Shown one piece after another: positions 1 to 4,914 of a stretch of DNA of 5,054 bases. How positions within the stretch are numbered: position 1 is the first letter of the stretch; every line of letters starts with the position of its first letter. The notes under the pieces are model-generated. The model worked only from the letters and a program-made list of their open reading frames with translations. It was not told where the DNA came from and did not search any database. The position numbers were made by a program, and so were the translations under genes. Origin of the DNA: Comamonadaceae bacterium (GTDB lineage Bacteria; Pseudomonadota; Gammaproteobacteria; Burkholderiales; Burkholderiaceae_C); contig CANHBU010000184.1 in NCBI GenBank assembly GCA_947458345.1, forward strand, positions 1 to 5,054. Direction: 5' to 3'.

Positions 1-329
1 CCACCGACTTCATCTTTGCGGCCTATGCCGAAGAATTTGGCCTGCTCGGCGTGCTGCTGCTGATCGCCGGTTTCGTGTTCCTGATCTTGCGCGGATTGGC
101 CATAGCGCTCGATGCATCGACCTTGTTTTCGCGCCTGCTGGCCGGTGCGCTGACGATGATTTTCTTTACCTACGCCTTCGTCAACATGGGCATGGTCAGC
201 GGCATCTTGCCGGTCGTCGGTGTGCCGCTGCCTTTTATCAGCTACGGCGGCACGGCCATGGTGACTCTGGGTCTGGCGCTGGGCATGCTGCTGTCGATCG
301 CCCGCGCCAAACGTCTGGTGCAGACCTGA
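1..329 (+). CDS. rodA: RodA, rod-shape-determining peptidoglycan glycosyltransferase (SEDS family), C-terminal part
   Basis: The reading frame is open from base 3 to a TGA at 327-329; the gene begins before the window. RodA is an integral inner-membrane SEDS glycosyltransferase that polymerises lipid II into glycan strands in the elongasome, with PBP2 as its transpeptidase partner. The visible ~108 residues contain [16 protein letters not shown], the conserved SEDS loop, then a hydrophobic segment ([13 protein letters not shown]), then [19 protein letters not shown] followed by FISYGGTAM, the conserved C-terminal block, and a final membrane segment ending in a basic tail (ARAKRLVQT). FVN(M/I)[15 protein letters not shown] matches my memory of E. 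coli RodA closely and favours RodA over the paralogue FtsW. It ends normally, with no sign of truncation at the 3' end. No T-tract terminator follows. Confidence 0.95.
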   Translation, partial: TDFIFAAYAEEFGLLGVLLLIAGFVFLILRGLAIALDASTLFSRLLAGALTMIFFTYAFVNMGMVSGILPVVGVPLPFISYGGTAMVTLGLALGMLLSIARAKRLVQT

Positions 330-336
330 GCGGCGC

Positions 337-360
337 GGCCCTGGCCCTTGGGGCCTGGGC
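337..360 (+). other. GC-rich imperfect hairpin just after rodA
   Basis: GGCCC (343-347) pairs with GGGCC (351-355) across a 3-base TTG loop. The stem continues after one T-T mismatch with GCCC (338-341) against GGGC (357-360). It starts eight bases after the rodA stop. There is no T-tract after it, so it is not a canonical intrinsic terminator. It could stabilise the 3' end of the rodA transcript or assist Rho-dependent termination. Folding was done by hand. Confidence 0.4.
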
Positions 361-380
361 TTGCGAGGCGATGGCGGCGC

Positions 381-402
381 AGCCTGCAGGTCTTTGCAGG
401 CT
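381..402 (+). other. Perfect 8-bp hairpin in the rodA-tldD gap
   Basis: AGCCTGCA (381-388) pairs perfectly with TGCAGGCT (395-402) around a 6-base loop (389-394). It is the second of three hairpins packed between rodA and tldD and has no T-tract. It may act as a transcript-end structure or a protein-binding inverted repeat; the sequence does not decide which. Confidence 0.4.
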
Positions 403-404
403 CT

Positions 405-426
405 GCCGCAGCCAGCCGGCTGCGGC
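405..426. promoter_or_regulatory. Perfect 9-bp inverted repeat abutting the tldD -10 box
   Basis: GCCGCAGCC (405-413) and GGCTGCGGC (418-426) form a perfect inverted repeat around the 4-base spacer AGCC. It ends four bases before the putative -10 box TACAAT (431-436), so it occupies the expected -35 and spacer region of the tldD promoter, where no recognisable -35 hexamer is seen. It could be an operator for a dimeric regulator, or an RNA hairpin ending the rodA transcript. The position is observed; the function is inference. Confidence 0.4.
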
Positions 427-430
427 TTCC

Positions 431-443
431 TACAATGGGTCGC
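431..443 (+). promoter_or_regulatory. Putative -10 box of tldD giving a leaderless mRNA
   Basis: TACAAT at 431-436 matches the sigma-70 -10 consensus at five of six positions. If its last T is -7, transcription starts at about 443-444, which is the A of the ATG at 444 or one base before it. No Shine-Dalgarno precedes this ATG (the upstream bases are GGGTCGC). No good -35 is visible at a 16-18 base spacing. The same arrangement recurs at three other starts in this window, which raises confidence. Confidence 0.6.
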
Positions 444-1955
444 ATGAACACCTTGAAACCATCAGCCGACGCAGCCCTGGGCGATCTGCCCAGCCCTGTG
501 GGCACCCGCGAACGCCTGCGCGTTGCCGAGCAGCTCTTGCTCGCGCCTTTTGGGCTGGAGCGCAGCCATCTGAGCCGGGCTCTGGCCGAGATCAGCTCGC
601 GCGGCGCCGACGATGCCGATCTGTACTTTCAGTACACGCGCAGCGAAGGCTGGAGCCTGGAAGAGGGCATTGTCAAGACGGGCTCCTTTAGCATCGACCA
701 GGGGGTCGGTGTGCGCGCGGTCAGCGGCGAGAAAACCGCCTTTGCCTACTCCGATGACATCTCTTGGGCCAGCTTGCTCGATGCCGCGCGCACGGTGCGC
801 ACCATCTCGACGGCAGGGGCCCAAGGCCGGGTCAAGGCTGGAGCAGCGCCGCGCGTCAAAGTGGCGGCCAGCCGCTCGCTCTACGCTGGTGTCGATCCGA
901 TCGCTACGCTCGACAGCACCGCCAAGGTGGCCTTGCTCGAGAAGGTCGAGCGCTTGGCCAAGGCCAAGGACCGGCGCGTCGTGCAGGTGATGGCCGGCCT
1001 GGCCATGGAGTACGACGTGGTCTTGGTGGCGCGCGCCGATGGCACGCTCGCTGCGGACGTGCGGCCGTTGGTGCGCTTGAGCCTGACGGTCATTGCCGAG
1101 CAAAAAGGTCGCCGCGAGCTTGGCTCGGCCGGCGGCGGCGGGCGCTTTGGACTGGCCTATTTTGACGATGCGCTGGTGAGCCAGTATGTCGAGGAGGCGG
1201 TGCAGTCGGCCTTGACCAATCTGAAGTCGCGTCCGGCTCCTGCCGGCGAGATGACGGTGGTGCTCGGCCCGGGATGGCCCGGTGTCTTGCTGCACGAGGC
1301 GGTGGGCCATGGCCTGGAGGGAGATTTCAACCGCAAGGGCTCGAGCGCTTTTGCCGGGCGCATCGGTCAGCGGGTGGCCGCCAAGGGGGTCACGGTGCTC
1401 GATGACGGCACGCTGGCCGATCGGCGCGGCTCGCTCAATGTCGACGACGAAGGCCATGCCAGCGCCCGCAATGTGCTCATTGAAGACGGCATTTTGCAAG
1501 GCTACATCCAAGATTCTCTGAACGCCAGGCTGATGAAGGTCAAGCCCACCGGCAATGGCCGCCGCGAGAGCTATGCCCACCTGCCCATGCCGCGCATGAC
1601 CAACACCTACATGCTCGGCGGCGACAAGGCGCCCGAGGAGATCGTGGCGTCCATCAAGAAGGGGCTGTACGCCACCAACTTTGGCGGCGGCCAGGTCGAC
1701 ATCACCTCGGGCAAGTTCGTGTTCTCAGCCAGCCAGGCCTACTGGGTGGAAAACGGCAAGATCCAGTACCCGGTCAAGGGCGCCACGCTGGTGGGCAACG
1801 GCCCGGATGCGCTGACCCGTGTGAGCATGATCGGCAACGACATGCGCCTGGACTCCGGCGTGGGCACCTGCGGCAAGGAAGGCCAAAGCGTGCCTGTGGG
1901 CGTGGGCCAGCCCACCTTGCGCATCGACGGCTTGACGGTTGGGGGCACGGCTTGA
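444..1955 (+). CDS. tldD: TldD metalloprotease (TldD/PmbA family peptidase U62)
   Basis: 503 residues from the chosen ATG, slightly longer than the roughly 480 usual for E. coli TldD; the extra residues are at the N-terminus. In E. coli, TldD forms a cytoplasmic heterodimer with TldE (PmbA) that trims unfolded peptides, matures microcin B17 and degrades the CcdA antitoxin; TldD carries the active site. The zinc motif is present as HEAVGH (residues 284-289, in GVLLHEAVGHGLEGD), and the third metal ligand is the cysteine of GTCGKEGQ (Cys476). Other conserved blocks are the N-terminal SxEEGIVKTG-type segment (71-80) and RESYAHLPMPRMTNTYM (374-390). The frame is open upstream to a TTG at 348, but the ATG at 444 is preferred because it sits just after a TACAAT box and the upstream residues look non-coding; an ATG at 435 overlaps that box. 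The partner tldE is not in the window. TGA at 1953-1955. Confidence 0.95.
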   Translation: MNTLKPSADAALGDLPSPVGTRERLRVAEQLLLAPFGLERSHLSRALAEISSRGADDADLYFQYTRSEGWSLEEGIVKTGSFSIDQGVGVRAVSGEKTAFAYSDDISWASLLDAARTVRTISTAGAQGRVKAGAAPRVKVAASRSLYAGVDPIATLDSTAKVALLEKVERLAKAKDRRVVQVMAGLAMEYDVVLVARADGTLAADVRPLVRLSLTVIAEQKGRRELGSAGGGGRFGLAYFDDALVSQYVEEAVQSALTNLKSRPAPAGEMTVVLGPGWPGVLLHEAVGHGLEGDFNRKGSSAFAGRIGQRVAAKGVTVLDDGTLADRRGSLNVDDEGHASARNVLIEDGILQGYIQDSLNARLMKVKPTGNGRRESYAHLPMPRMTNTYMLGGDKAPEEIVASIKKGLYATNFGGGQVDITSGKFVFSASQAYWVENGKIQYPVKGATLVGNGPDALTRVSMIGNDMRLDSGVGTCGKEGQSVPVGVGQPTLRIDGLTVGGTA

Positions 1956-1977
1956 ACGCCTCGTCGGGGTGGCCCTG

Positions 1978-1993
1978 TGCTATATTCGCGCCC
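1978..1993 (+). promoter_or_regulatory. Extended -10 promoter of the aroG leader transcript
   Basis: TGC followed by TATATT (1978-1986) fits the extended -10 form TGnTATAAT with a single mismatch. Placing the last T at -7 puts +1 at 1993, one base before the ATG of the leader ORF (1994), so the leader peptide would be translated from a leaderless or nearly leaderless mRNA. No strong -35 is seen at the normal distance; TTGAAC at 1952-1957 is 23 bases away, too far, but an extended -10 can act without one. It lies in the 38-base gap after the tldD stop, so aroG probably has its own promoter. Confidence 0.7.
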
Positions 1994-2068
1994 ATGGTTC
2001 ACGCCTCGTTTTACTTTGCCTACTTTTGGTTCTCTGACGCCCCAGGCGGTCGAGAGGCTCACGCGTAA
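1994..2068 (+). CDS. Aromatic-rich leader peptide (24 aa) upstream of aroG, attenuator-type
   Basis: ATG 1994 to TAA 2066-2068 encodes 24 residues. Residues 6-13 read FYFAYFWF: four Phe (TTT, TTT, TTT, TTC), two Tyr (TAC) and one Trp (TGG) in eight codons (2009-2032). The tail is SDAPGGREAHA. Such a run just upstream of an intrinsic terminator and a DAHP synthase gene is the hallmark of an attenuation leader peptide, comparable to pheL (Phe run) and trpL (Trp pair) in enterobacteria. The peptide itself probably has no function; ribosome progress along it would report charging of tRNA-Phe, tRNA-Tyr and tRNA-Trp. No Shine-Dalgarno is present; the ATG coincides with the predicted transcript start. 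The ORF was found by reading and is too short for ordinary gene callers. A chance ORF is possible, but aromatic density, stop placement and downstream pairing agree with each other. Confidence 0.85.
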   Translation: MVHASFYFAYFWFSDAPGGREAHA

Positions 2069-2131
2069 GCAAACAGATAGACGCAAGACCCTCCAAGCAA
2101 ACCGCCGGCAAGCCCGGCGGTTTTTTTTTTT
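2036..2131 (+). promoter_or_regulatory. Transcription attenuator of aroG (mutually exclusive hairpins)
   Basis: Hand folding gives three structures. (a) Pause/protector hairpin: GACGCC (2036-2041), loop CCA, then GGCG and TC (2045-2048, 2050-2051) with G2049 bulged. (b) Antiterminator: GGCGGT (2045-2050) with ACCGCC (2101-2106), nested GAGG (2054-2057) with CCTC (2090-2093), and nested GCGT (2063-2066) with ACGC (2081-2084). (c) Terminator: 2099-2108 with 2114-2123. Structures a and b share 2045-2050; b and c share 2101-2106. A ribosome stalled on the aromatic codons (2009-2032, particularly the last ones) would block the 5' arm of a and free 2045-2050 for b, allowing aroG transcription. A ribosome reaching the stop at 2066 would cover the 5' arms of b and let c form. 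This geometry is that of classical amino-acid attenuation; the mechanism is inferred, not measured. Confidence 0.8.
2099..2131 (+). terminator. Intrinsic terminator between leader peptide and aroG
   Basis: AAACCGCCGG (2099-2108) and CCGGCGGTTT (2114-2123) form a perfect 10-bp stem around the 5-base loop CAAGC. The stem is followed directly by T residues; the T-run spans 2121-2131, eleven in a row. It is the strongest intrinsic terminator in the window. It lies before aroG rather than after it, with the aroG Shine-Dalgarno only 20 bases downstream, so it would also stop readthrough from tldD. Its position fits the 3:4 hairpin of an attenuator. Confidence 0.93.
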
Positions 2132-2150
2132 AGCCCTCAGATCACGACCC

Positions 2151-2155
2151 AGGAG
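2151..2155 (+). promoter_or_regulatory. Shine-Dalgarno of aroG
   Basis: AGGAG at 2151-2155 lies six bases before the ATG at 2162 and fixes the aroG start. It is the only clear Shine-Dalgarno before a gene start in this window; the other four starts lack one and sit just after a -10-like box. That fits aroG being translated from a long attenuator leader rather than a leaderless mRNA. Confidence 0.85.
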
Positions 2156-2161
2156 TCCGTC

Positions 2162-3289
2162 ATGAATGCTTCCCCACCGACCACCGGCGAGCCTTGGTAT
2201 GCGCGTCCGCTCGACAAGACCAGTCAGACCGATGACGAACGCATCAAGGACATCACCGTGTTGCCACCGCCGGAGCATTTGATCCGCTTTTTTCCGATCC
2301 GGGGCACGCCGGTCGAAGGTTTGATCGGCCGCACCCGTGCGGCCATTTCCGACATCATGGCCGGCCGCGACGACCGCTTGCTTGTCATCATGGGGCCGTG
2401 CTCGATCCACGACCCGGCTGCGGCCGTCGACTACGCCCGGCAGCTGGTCGAGCAGCGGGCGCGCTATGCCGACACGCTCGAAATTGTGATGCGCGTGTAT
2501 TTTGAAAAGCCGCGCACCACCGTGGGCTGGAAAGGCCTGATCAACGACCCCTATCTGGACGAGAGCTACCGCATCGACGAGGGCTTGCGCATGGCGCGCC
2601 AATTGCTCATCGATATCAATCGGCTGGGCCTGCCCGCGGGCAGCGAGTTCCTCGATGTGATCTCGCCGCAGTACATCGGCGACCTGATCTCCTGGGGTGC
2701 CATCGGCGCGCGCACCACCGAAAGCCAGGTGCATCGTGAGCTTGCCTCGGGCATTTCAGCGCCCATCGGGTTCAAAAACGGCACCGACGGCAATATCCGC
2801 ATCGCCACCGACGCCATCCAGGCCGCCGCCCGCGGCCACCATTTTCTGTCGGTGCACAAGAACGGTCAGGTGGCCATTGTGCAAACCAACGGCAACAAGG
2901 ACTGCCACGTCATCTTGCGCGGCGGCAAGGCGCCCAACTACGACGCCGCCAGTGTGCAAGCGGCTTGTGACGACTTGCTCAAGGCTGGCTTGCCGGCCAC
3001 CTTGATGGTCGATTGCAGCCATGCCAACAGCAGCAAGCAGCATCAAAAGCAGCTCGATGTGGCCCGTGACATCGCCGCTCAGATCGCTGGCGGCTCGCGC
3101 CAGGTGTTCGGCGTCATGGTCGAGAGCCACCTCAAGGAAGGCGCGCAGAAGTTCTCTCCGGGCAAAGACAGTGTGTCGGCGCTGGCCTATGGCCAGAGCA
3201 TTACCGACGCCTGCCTGGGCTGGGAGGACTCCAAGCACACGCTGCAACTGCTCTCCGAGGCGGTTGCAGCGCGGCGCGAGCGCAACTGA
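2162..3289 (+). CDS. aroG: 3-deoxy-7-phosphoheptulonate (DAHP) synthase, class I, AroG-like
   Basis: 375 residues. It condenses phosphoenolpyruvate and erythrose 4-phosphate into DAHP, the first step of the shikimate pathway to Phe, Tyr and Trp; cytoplasmic, metal-dependent, TIM-barrel fold. It aligns by eye along its whole length with E. coli AroG (350 aa), with an N-terminal extension of about 19 residues and a 4-residue insertion near 330-340. Expected metal ligands are Cys80 (GPCSIHD), His287 (DCSHANSSK), Glu321 (VESHL) and Asp349 (SITDACLGWED). Substrate-binding blocks include FEKPRTTVGWKGL (114-126), GARTTESQVHRELASG (182-197), GFKNGTDG (203-210) and ILRGGKAPNY (251-260). Positions equivalent to the E. 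coli AroG effector-site residues Asp146, Pro150, Ser180 and Ser211 are kept as Asp165, Pro169, Ser199 and Ser230, which suggests a Phe-type isozyme; this comparison is from memory. It is preceded by an attenuator and convergent with mpl. Its stop (TGA 3287-3289) lies inside the first unit of a tandem repeat. Confidence 0.96.
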   Translation: MNASPPTTGEPWYARPLDKTSQTDDERIKDITVLPPPEHLIRFFPIRGTPVEGLIGRTRAAISDIMAGRDDRLLVIMGPCSIHDPAAAVDYARQLVEQRARYADTLEIVMRVYFEKPRTTVGWKGLINDPYLDESYRIDEGLRMARQLLIDINRLGLPAGSEFLDVISPQYIGDLISWGAIGARTTESQVHRELASGISAPIGFKNGTDGNIRIATDAIQAAARGHHFLSVHKNGQVAIVQTNGNKDCHVILRGGKAPNYDAASVQAACDDLLKAGLPATLMVDCSHANSSKQHQKQLDVARDIAAQIAGGSRQVFGVMVESHLKEGAQKFSPGKDSVSALAYGQSITDACLGWEDSKHTLQLLSEAVAARRERN

Positions 3290-3412
3290 GGTCGCAACTT
3301 AGGTCTCAACTTAGGTCTCAACTTAGGTCTCAACTTAGGTCTCAACTTAGGTCGCAACTTAGGTCGCAACTTAGGTCGCAACTTAGGTCGCAACTTAGGT
3401 CGCAACTTAGGT
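3281..3412. repeat. 12-bp tandem repeat array, 11 units, between aroG and mpl
   Basis: Eleven contiguous 12-bp units of consensus CGCAACTTAGGT run from 3281 to 3412 with no indels. Unit 1 (3281-3292) is CGCAACTGAGGT and contains the last two codons and TGA stop of aroG. Unit 2 is consensus. Units 3-6 (3305-3352) share a G to T change at position 2 (CTCAACTTAGGT). Units 7-11 (3353-3412) return to consensus. The next three bases, CGC, may start a twelfth unit. The array ends five bases before the mpl stop codon, so it fills the whole gap between the convergent genes. The block arrangement of variants suggests expansion by slippage or unequal crossover. The units carry no strong internal dyad, so terminator function is not evident. 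The array lies too close to perfect contiguity, with no spacers, to be CRISPR. Confidence 0.97.
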
Positions 3413-3417
3413 CGCGC

Positions 3418-4809
3418 TCAGCCCGACCGGTCTGCCAAGGCTTGGAGCAGCTTGGCGTGCACGCCGCCAAAGCCGCCGTTGCTCATGCACAAGATATGGT
3501 CGCCCGGCCGCGCCGCGCCCACCACCTGCTTGAGCAGGCTGTCTAGGTCGCTGGCCACTGCGGCCCCCATGGGCGCTAGCGCCTCGGCGGCATCCCAGTC
3601 CAGACCGGCGCTGTGACAAAAGGCCAAATCGGCTTGCTCCAGGCTCCAGGGCAGTTGCGCCTTCATGGCGCCGAGCTTCATGGTGTTGCTGCGCGGCTCG
3701 AACACGGCCAGGATGCGCGCCGAGCCGACTTGGCGGCGCAAGCCGTCTAGTGTGGTGCGGATGGCCGTGGGGTGATGGGCGAAGTCGTCGTAGACCGTCA
3801 CACCGCCGGCCGAGCCGCGCACCTCCATGCGCCGCTTGACGTTTTCAAAGGCCGCGAGCGCCTGCGCCGAAGCCTCTGGGCTGACCCCCACGTGTTCGGC
3901 CGCCGCGATCGCTGCCAGGCCATTGTGCTGGTTGTGTACGCCGCCAATGCGCCAGCGCAAGCGCGCCGCCACTTGGCCGGCATGCAGCACCTCGAAGTCC
4001 TGCGGCTCGCCGCGTGCCTCAAAGCTCGAAGCGCGGCCGCCCGATGGCGGCCCGAAGCGCACACAGTCGCTCCAGCAGCCCTGATCGAGCACCCGCTGCA
4101 AGCTGTCCTGGCCGGCGTTGACGACGAGGCGGCCGCTGCCCGGGACGGTGCGCACCAGATGGTGAAATTGCCGCTCGATGGCCGCCAGATCCGGGAAGAT
4201 GTCGGCATGATCGAACTCTAGGTTGTTCAAGATCGCCGTTCGCGGGCGGTAGTGCACGAATTTGCTGCGTTTGTCGAAAAACGCAGTGTCGTATTCGTCG
4301 GCCTCGATCACGAAGTGCCGCCCGCGGCCCAGCCGGGCCGAAACGCCGAAATTGAGCGGCACCCCGCCGACCAAAAAGCCCGGTTGCAGGCCGGCGCTCT
4401 CCAGGATCCAGGCCAGCATCGATGTGGTGGTGGTCTTGCCGTGGGTGCCGGCTACCGCCAGCACATGCCGGCCCTGCAGCACGTGCTCGGCCAGCCACTG
4501 CGGGCCGCTGGTGTAGGGCAGACCCTGCTCCAAAATCGCCTCCATCAGCGGGAACTTGGGGCGGCCGTCGGCCAGCCGCGCGCGGGAGACCACATTGCCG
4601 ATCACGAACACATCGGGCGCAAAGTGCGCTTGTTGCAACTGCTCGGCCGCATAGCCTTCGATCAGCTCGATGCCCAGCGCGCGCAGCTGGTCGCTCATGG
4701 GCGGGTAGACGCCCGCATCGCAGCCTGTGACGCGGTGGCCCGCCTCGCGGGCCAGAGCGGCCAGACCGCCCATGAAGGTGCCGCAGATCCCTAGGATATG
4801 AAGATGCAT
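3418..4809 (-). CDS. mpl: UDP-N-acetylmuramate:L-alanyl-gamma-D-glutamyl-meso-diaminopimelate ligase (murein tripeptide ligase)
   Basis: 463 residues, close to the 457 of E. coli Mpl. It reattaches the tripeptide L-Ala-gamma-D-Glu-meso-DAP, recovered from wall turnover, to UDP-MurNAc with ATP, feeding it back into peptidoglycan synthesis in the cytoplasm. Mur-ligase order is intact: an N-terminal Rossmann-like UDP-binding start MHLHILGICGTFMGGLA (1-17); ATP P-loop GTHGKTTTT (121-129); central-domain block VIEADEYDTAFFDKRSKFVHY (167-187) and LNNLEFDHADIF (194-205); HNQHN (292-296); and C-terminal domain YDDFAHHPTAI (340-350) with EPRSNTMK (371-378). ICGTFMGG, DKRSKFVHY and EPRSNTMK distinguish Mpl from the paralogue MurC. 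The ATG at 4809 is chosen because it begins the conserved Rossmann motif; the frame is open further to 5031, but that would add about 74 unrelated residues and overlap the divergent gene. Convergent with aroG; divergent from the gene at 4915. Confidence 0.96.
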   Translation of the reverse strand: MHLHILGICGTFMGGLAALAREAGHRVTGCDAGVYPPMSDQLRALGIELIEGYAAEQLQQAHFAPDVFVIGNVVSRARLADGRPKFPLMEAILEQGLPYTSGPQWLAEHVLQGRHVLAVAGTHGKTTTTSMLAWILESAGLQPGFLVGGVPLNFGVSARLGRGRHFVIEADEYDTAFFDKRSKFVHYRPRTAILNNLEFDHADIFPDLAAIERQFHHLVRTVPGSGRLVVNAGQDSLQRVLDQGCWSDCVRFGPPSGGRASSFEARGEPQDFEVLHAGQVAARLRWRIGGVHNQHNGLAAIAAAEHVGVSPEASAQALAAFENVKRRMEVRGSAGGVTVYDDFAHHPTAIRTTLDGLRRQVGSARILAVFEPRSNTMKLGAMKAQLPWSLEQADLAFCHSAGLDWDAAEALAPMGAAVASDLDSLLKQVVGAARPGDHILCMSNGGFGGVHAKLLQALADRSG

Positions 4810-4821
4810 GGCCAAATTGTA
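4809..4821 (-). promoter_or_regulatory. Putative -10 box of mpl giving a leaderless mRNA
   Basis: On the minus strand TACAAT occupies 4821 down to 4816, followed by six bases (TTGGCC) and the ATG at 4809. With the last T at -7, +1 falls exactly on the A of the ATG. No Shine-Dalgarno precedes the ATG. No convincing -35 is visible about 17 bases upstream. The hexamer and its local context (TTCTACAAT) resemble the tldD box (TTCCTACAAT). Confidence 0.65.
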
Positions 4822-4901
4822 GAAGGCAGCGGCCAGTGACCCGCCTGGCGCCCAAGCCGGCCATGACACCCGGCCGAGCTGTGGGCTGGACCCAGGGCGG
4901 G

Positions 4902-4914
4902 CACAATGGTCGCG
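4902..4914 (+). promoter_or_regulatory. Putative -10 box of the rightmost gene, leaderless arrangement
   Basis: CACAAT (4902-4907) is followed by GGTCGCG and the ATG at 4915, placing +1 at about 4914. The stretch ACAATGGTCGCGATGAACAC closely resembles the tldD start region, ACAATGGGTCGCATGAACAC. There is no Shine-Dalgarno and no clear -35. The hexamer is a weaker -10 match than those of tldD and mpl. It is head-to-head with the mpl promoter; the two ATGs are about 105 bases apart. Confidence 0.5.

Noticed and set aside
348..443. Upstream TTG (348) or ATG (435) as the tldD start
   Set aside because: The extra residues are encoded by the hairpin-rich gap and look non-coding. The ATG at 435 overlaps the -10 box, while the ATG at 444 fits the leaderless pattern shared by other starts.
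462..1580. Long antisense open frame (372 codons, minus strand) opposite tldD
   Set aside because: It lies entirely opposite a well-supported tldD, has no recognisable family motifs, and is typical of the open antisense frames produced by GC-rich codon use.
1956..2131. A metabolite riboswitch before aroG
   Set aside because: No known aptamer core was recognised, and the aromatic ORF plus alternative hairpins account for the region as a ribosome-dependent attenuator.
1977..2165. 62-codon plus-strand open frame across the aroG leader region
   Set aside because: It uses a different frame from the aromatic leader ORF, begins before the predicted transcript start, runs through the terminator and overlaps the aroG ATG; the 24-codon ORF at 1994 explains the region better.
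1739..2734. Minus-strand open frame (331 codons) spanning the end of tldD, the attenuator and the start of aroG
   Set aside because: It crosses a strong terminator and two real genes, resembles no family, and has low-complexity composition typical of shadow frames.
3187..3405. Minus-strand open frame encoding repeated RPKL
   Set aside because: It is produced by the 12-bp array being a multiple of three; no start signal is seen and it runs antisense into aroG. It is kept only as a note on the array frame.
3281..3412. CRISPR array or iteron-type origin
   Set aside because: The units are only 12 bp with no spacers, and there are no cas or replication genes or AT-rich region nearby; it is a simple minisatellite.
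4252..4794. Plus-strand open frame of 180 codons opposite mpl
   Set aside because: It is fully antisense to the conserved P-loop and N-terminal part of mpl, with no start signals or motifs of its own.
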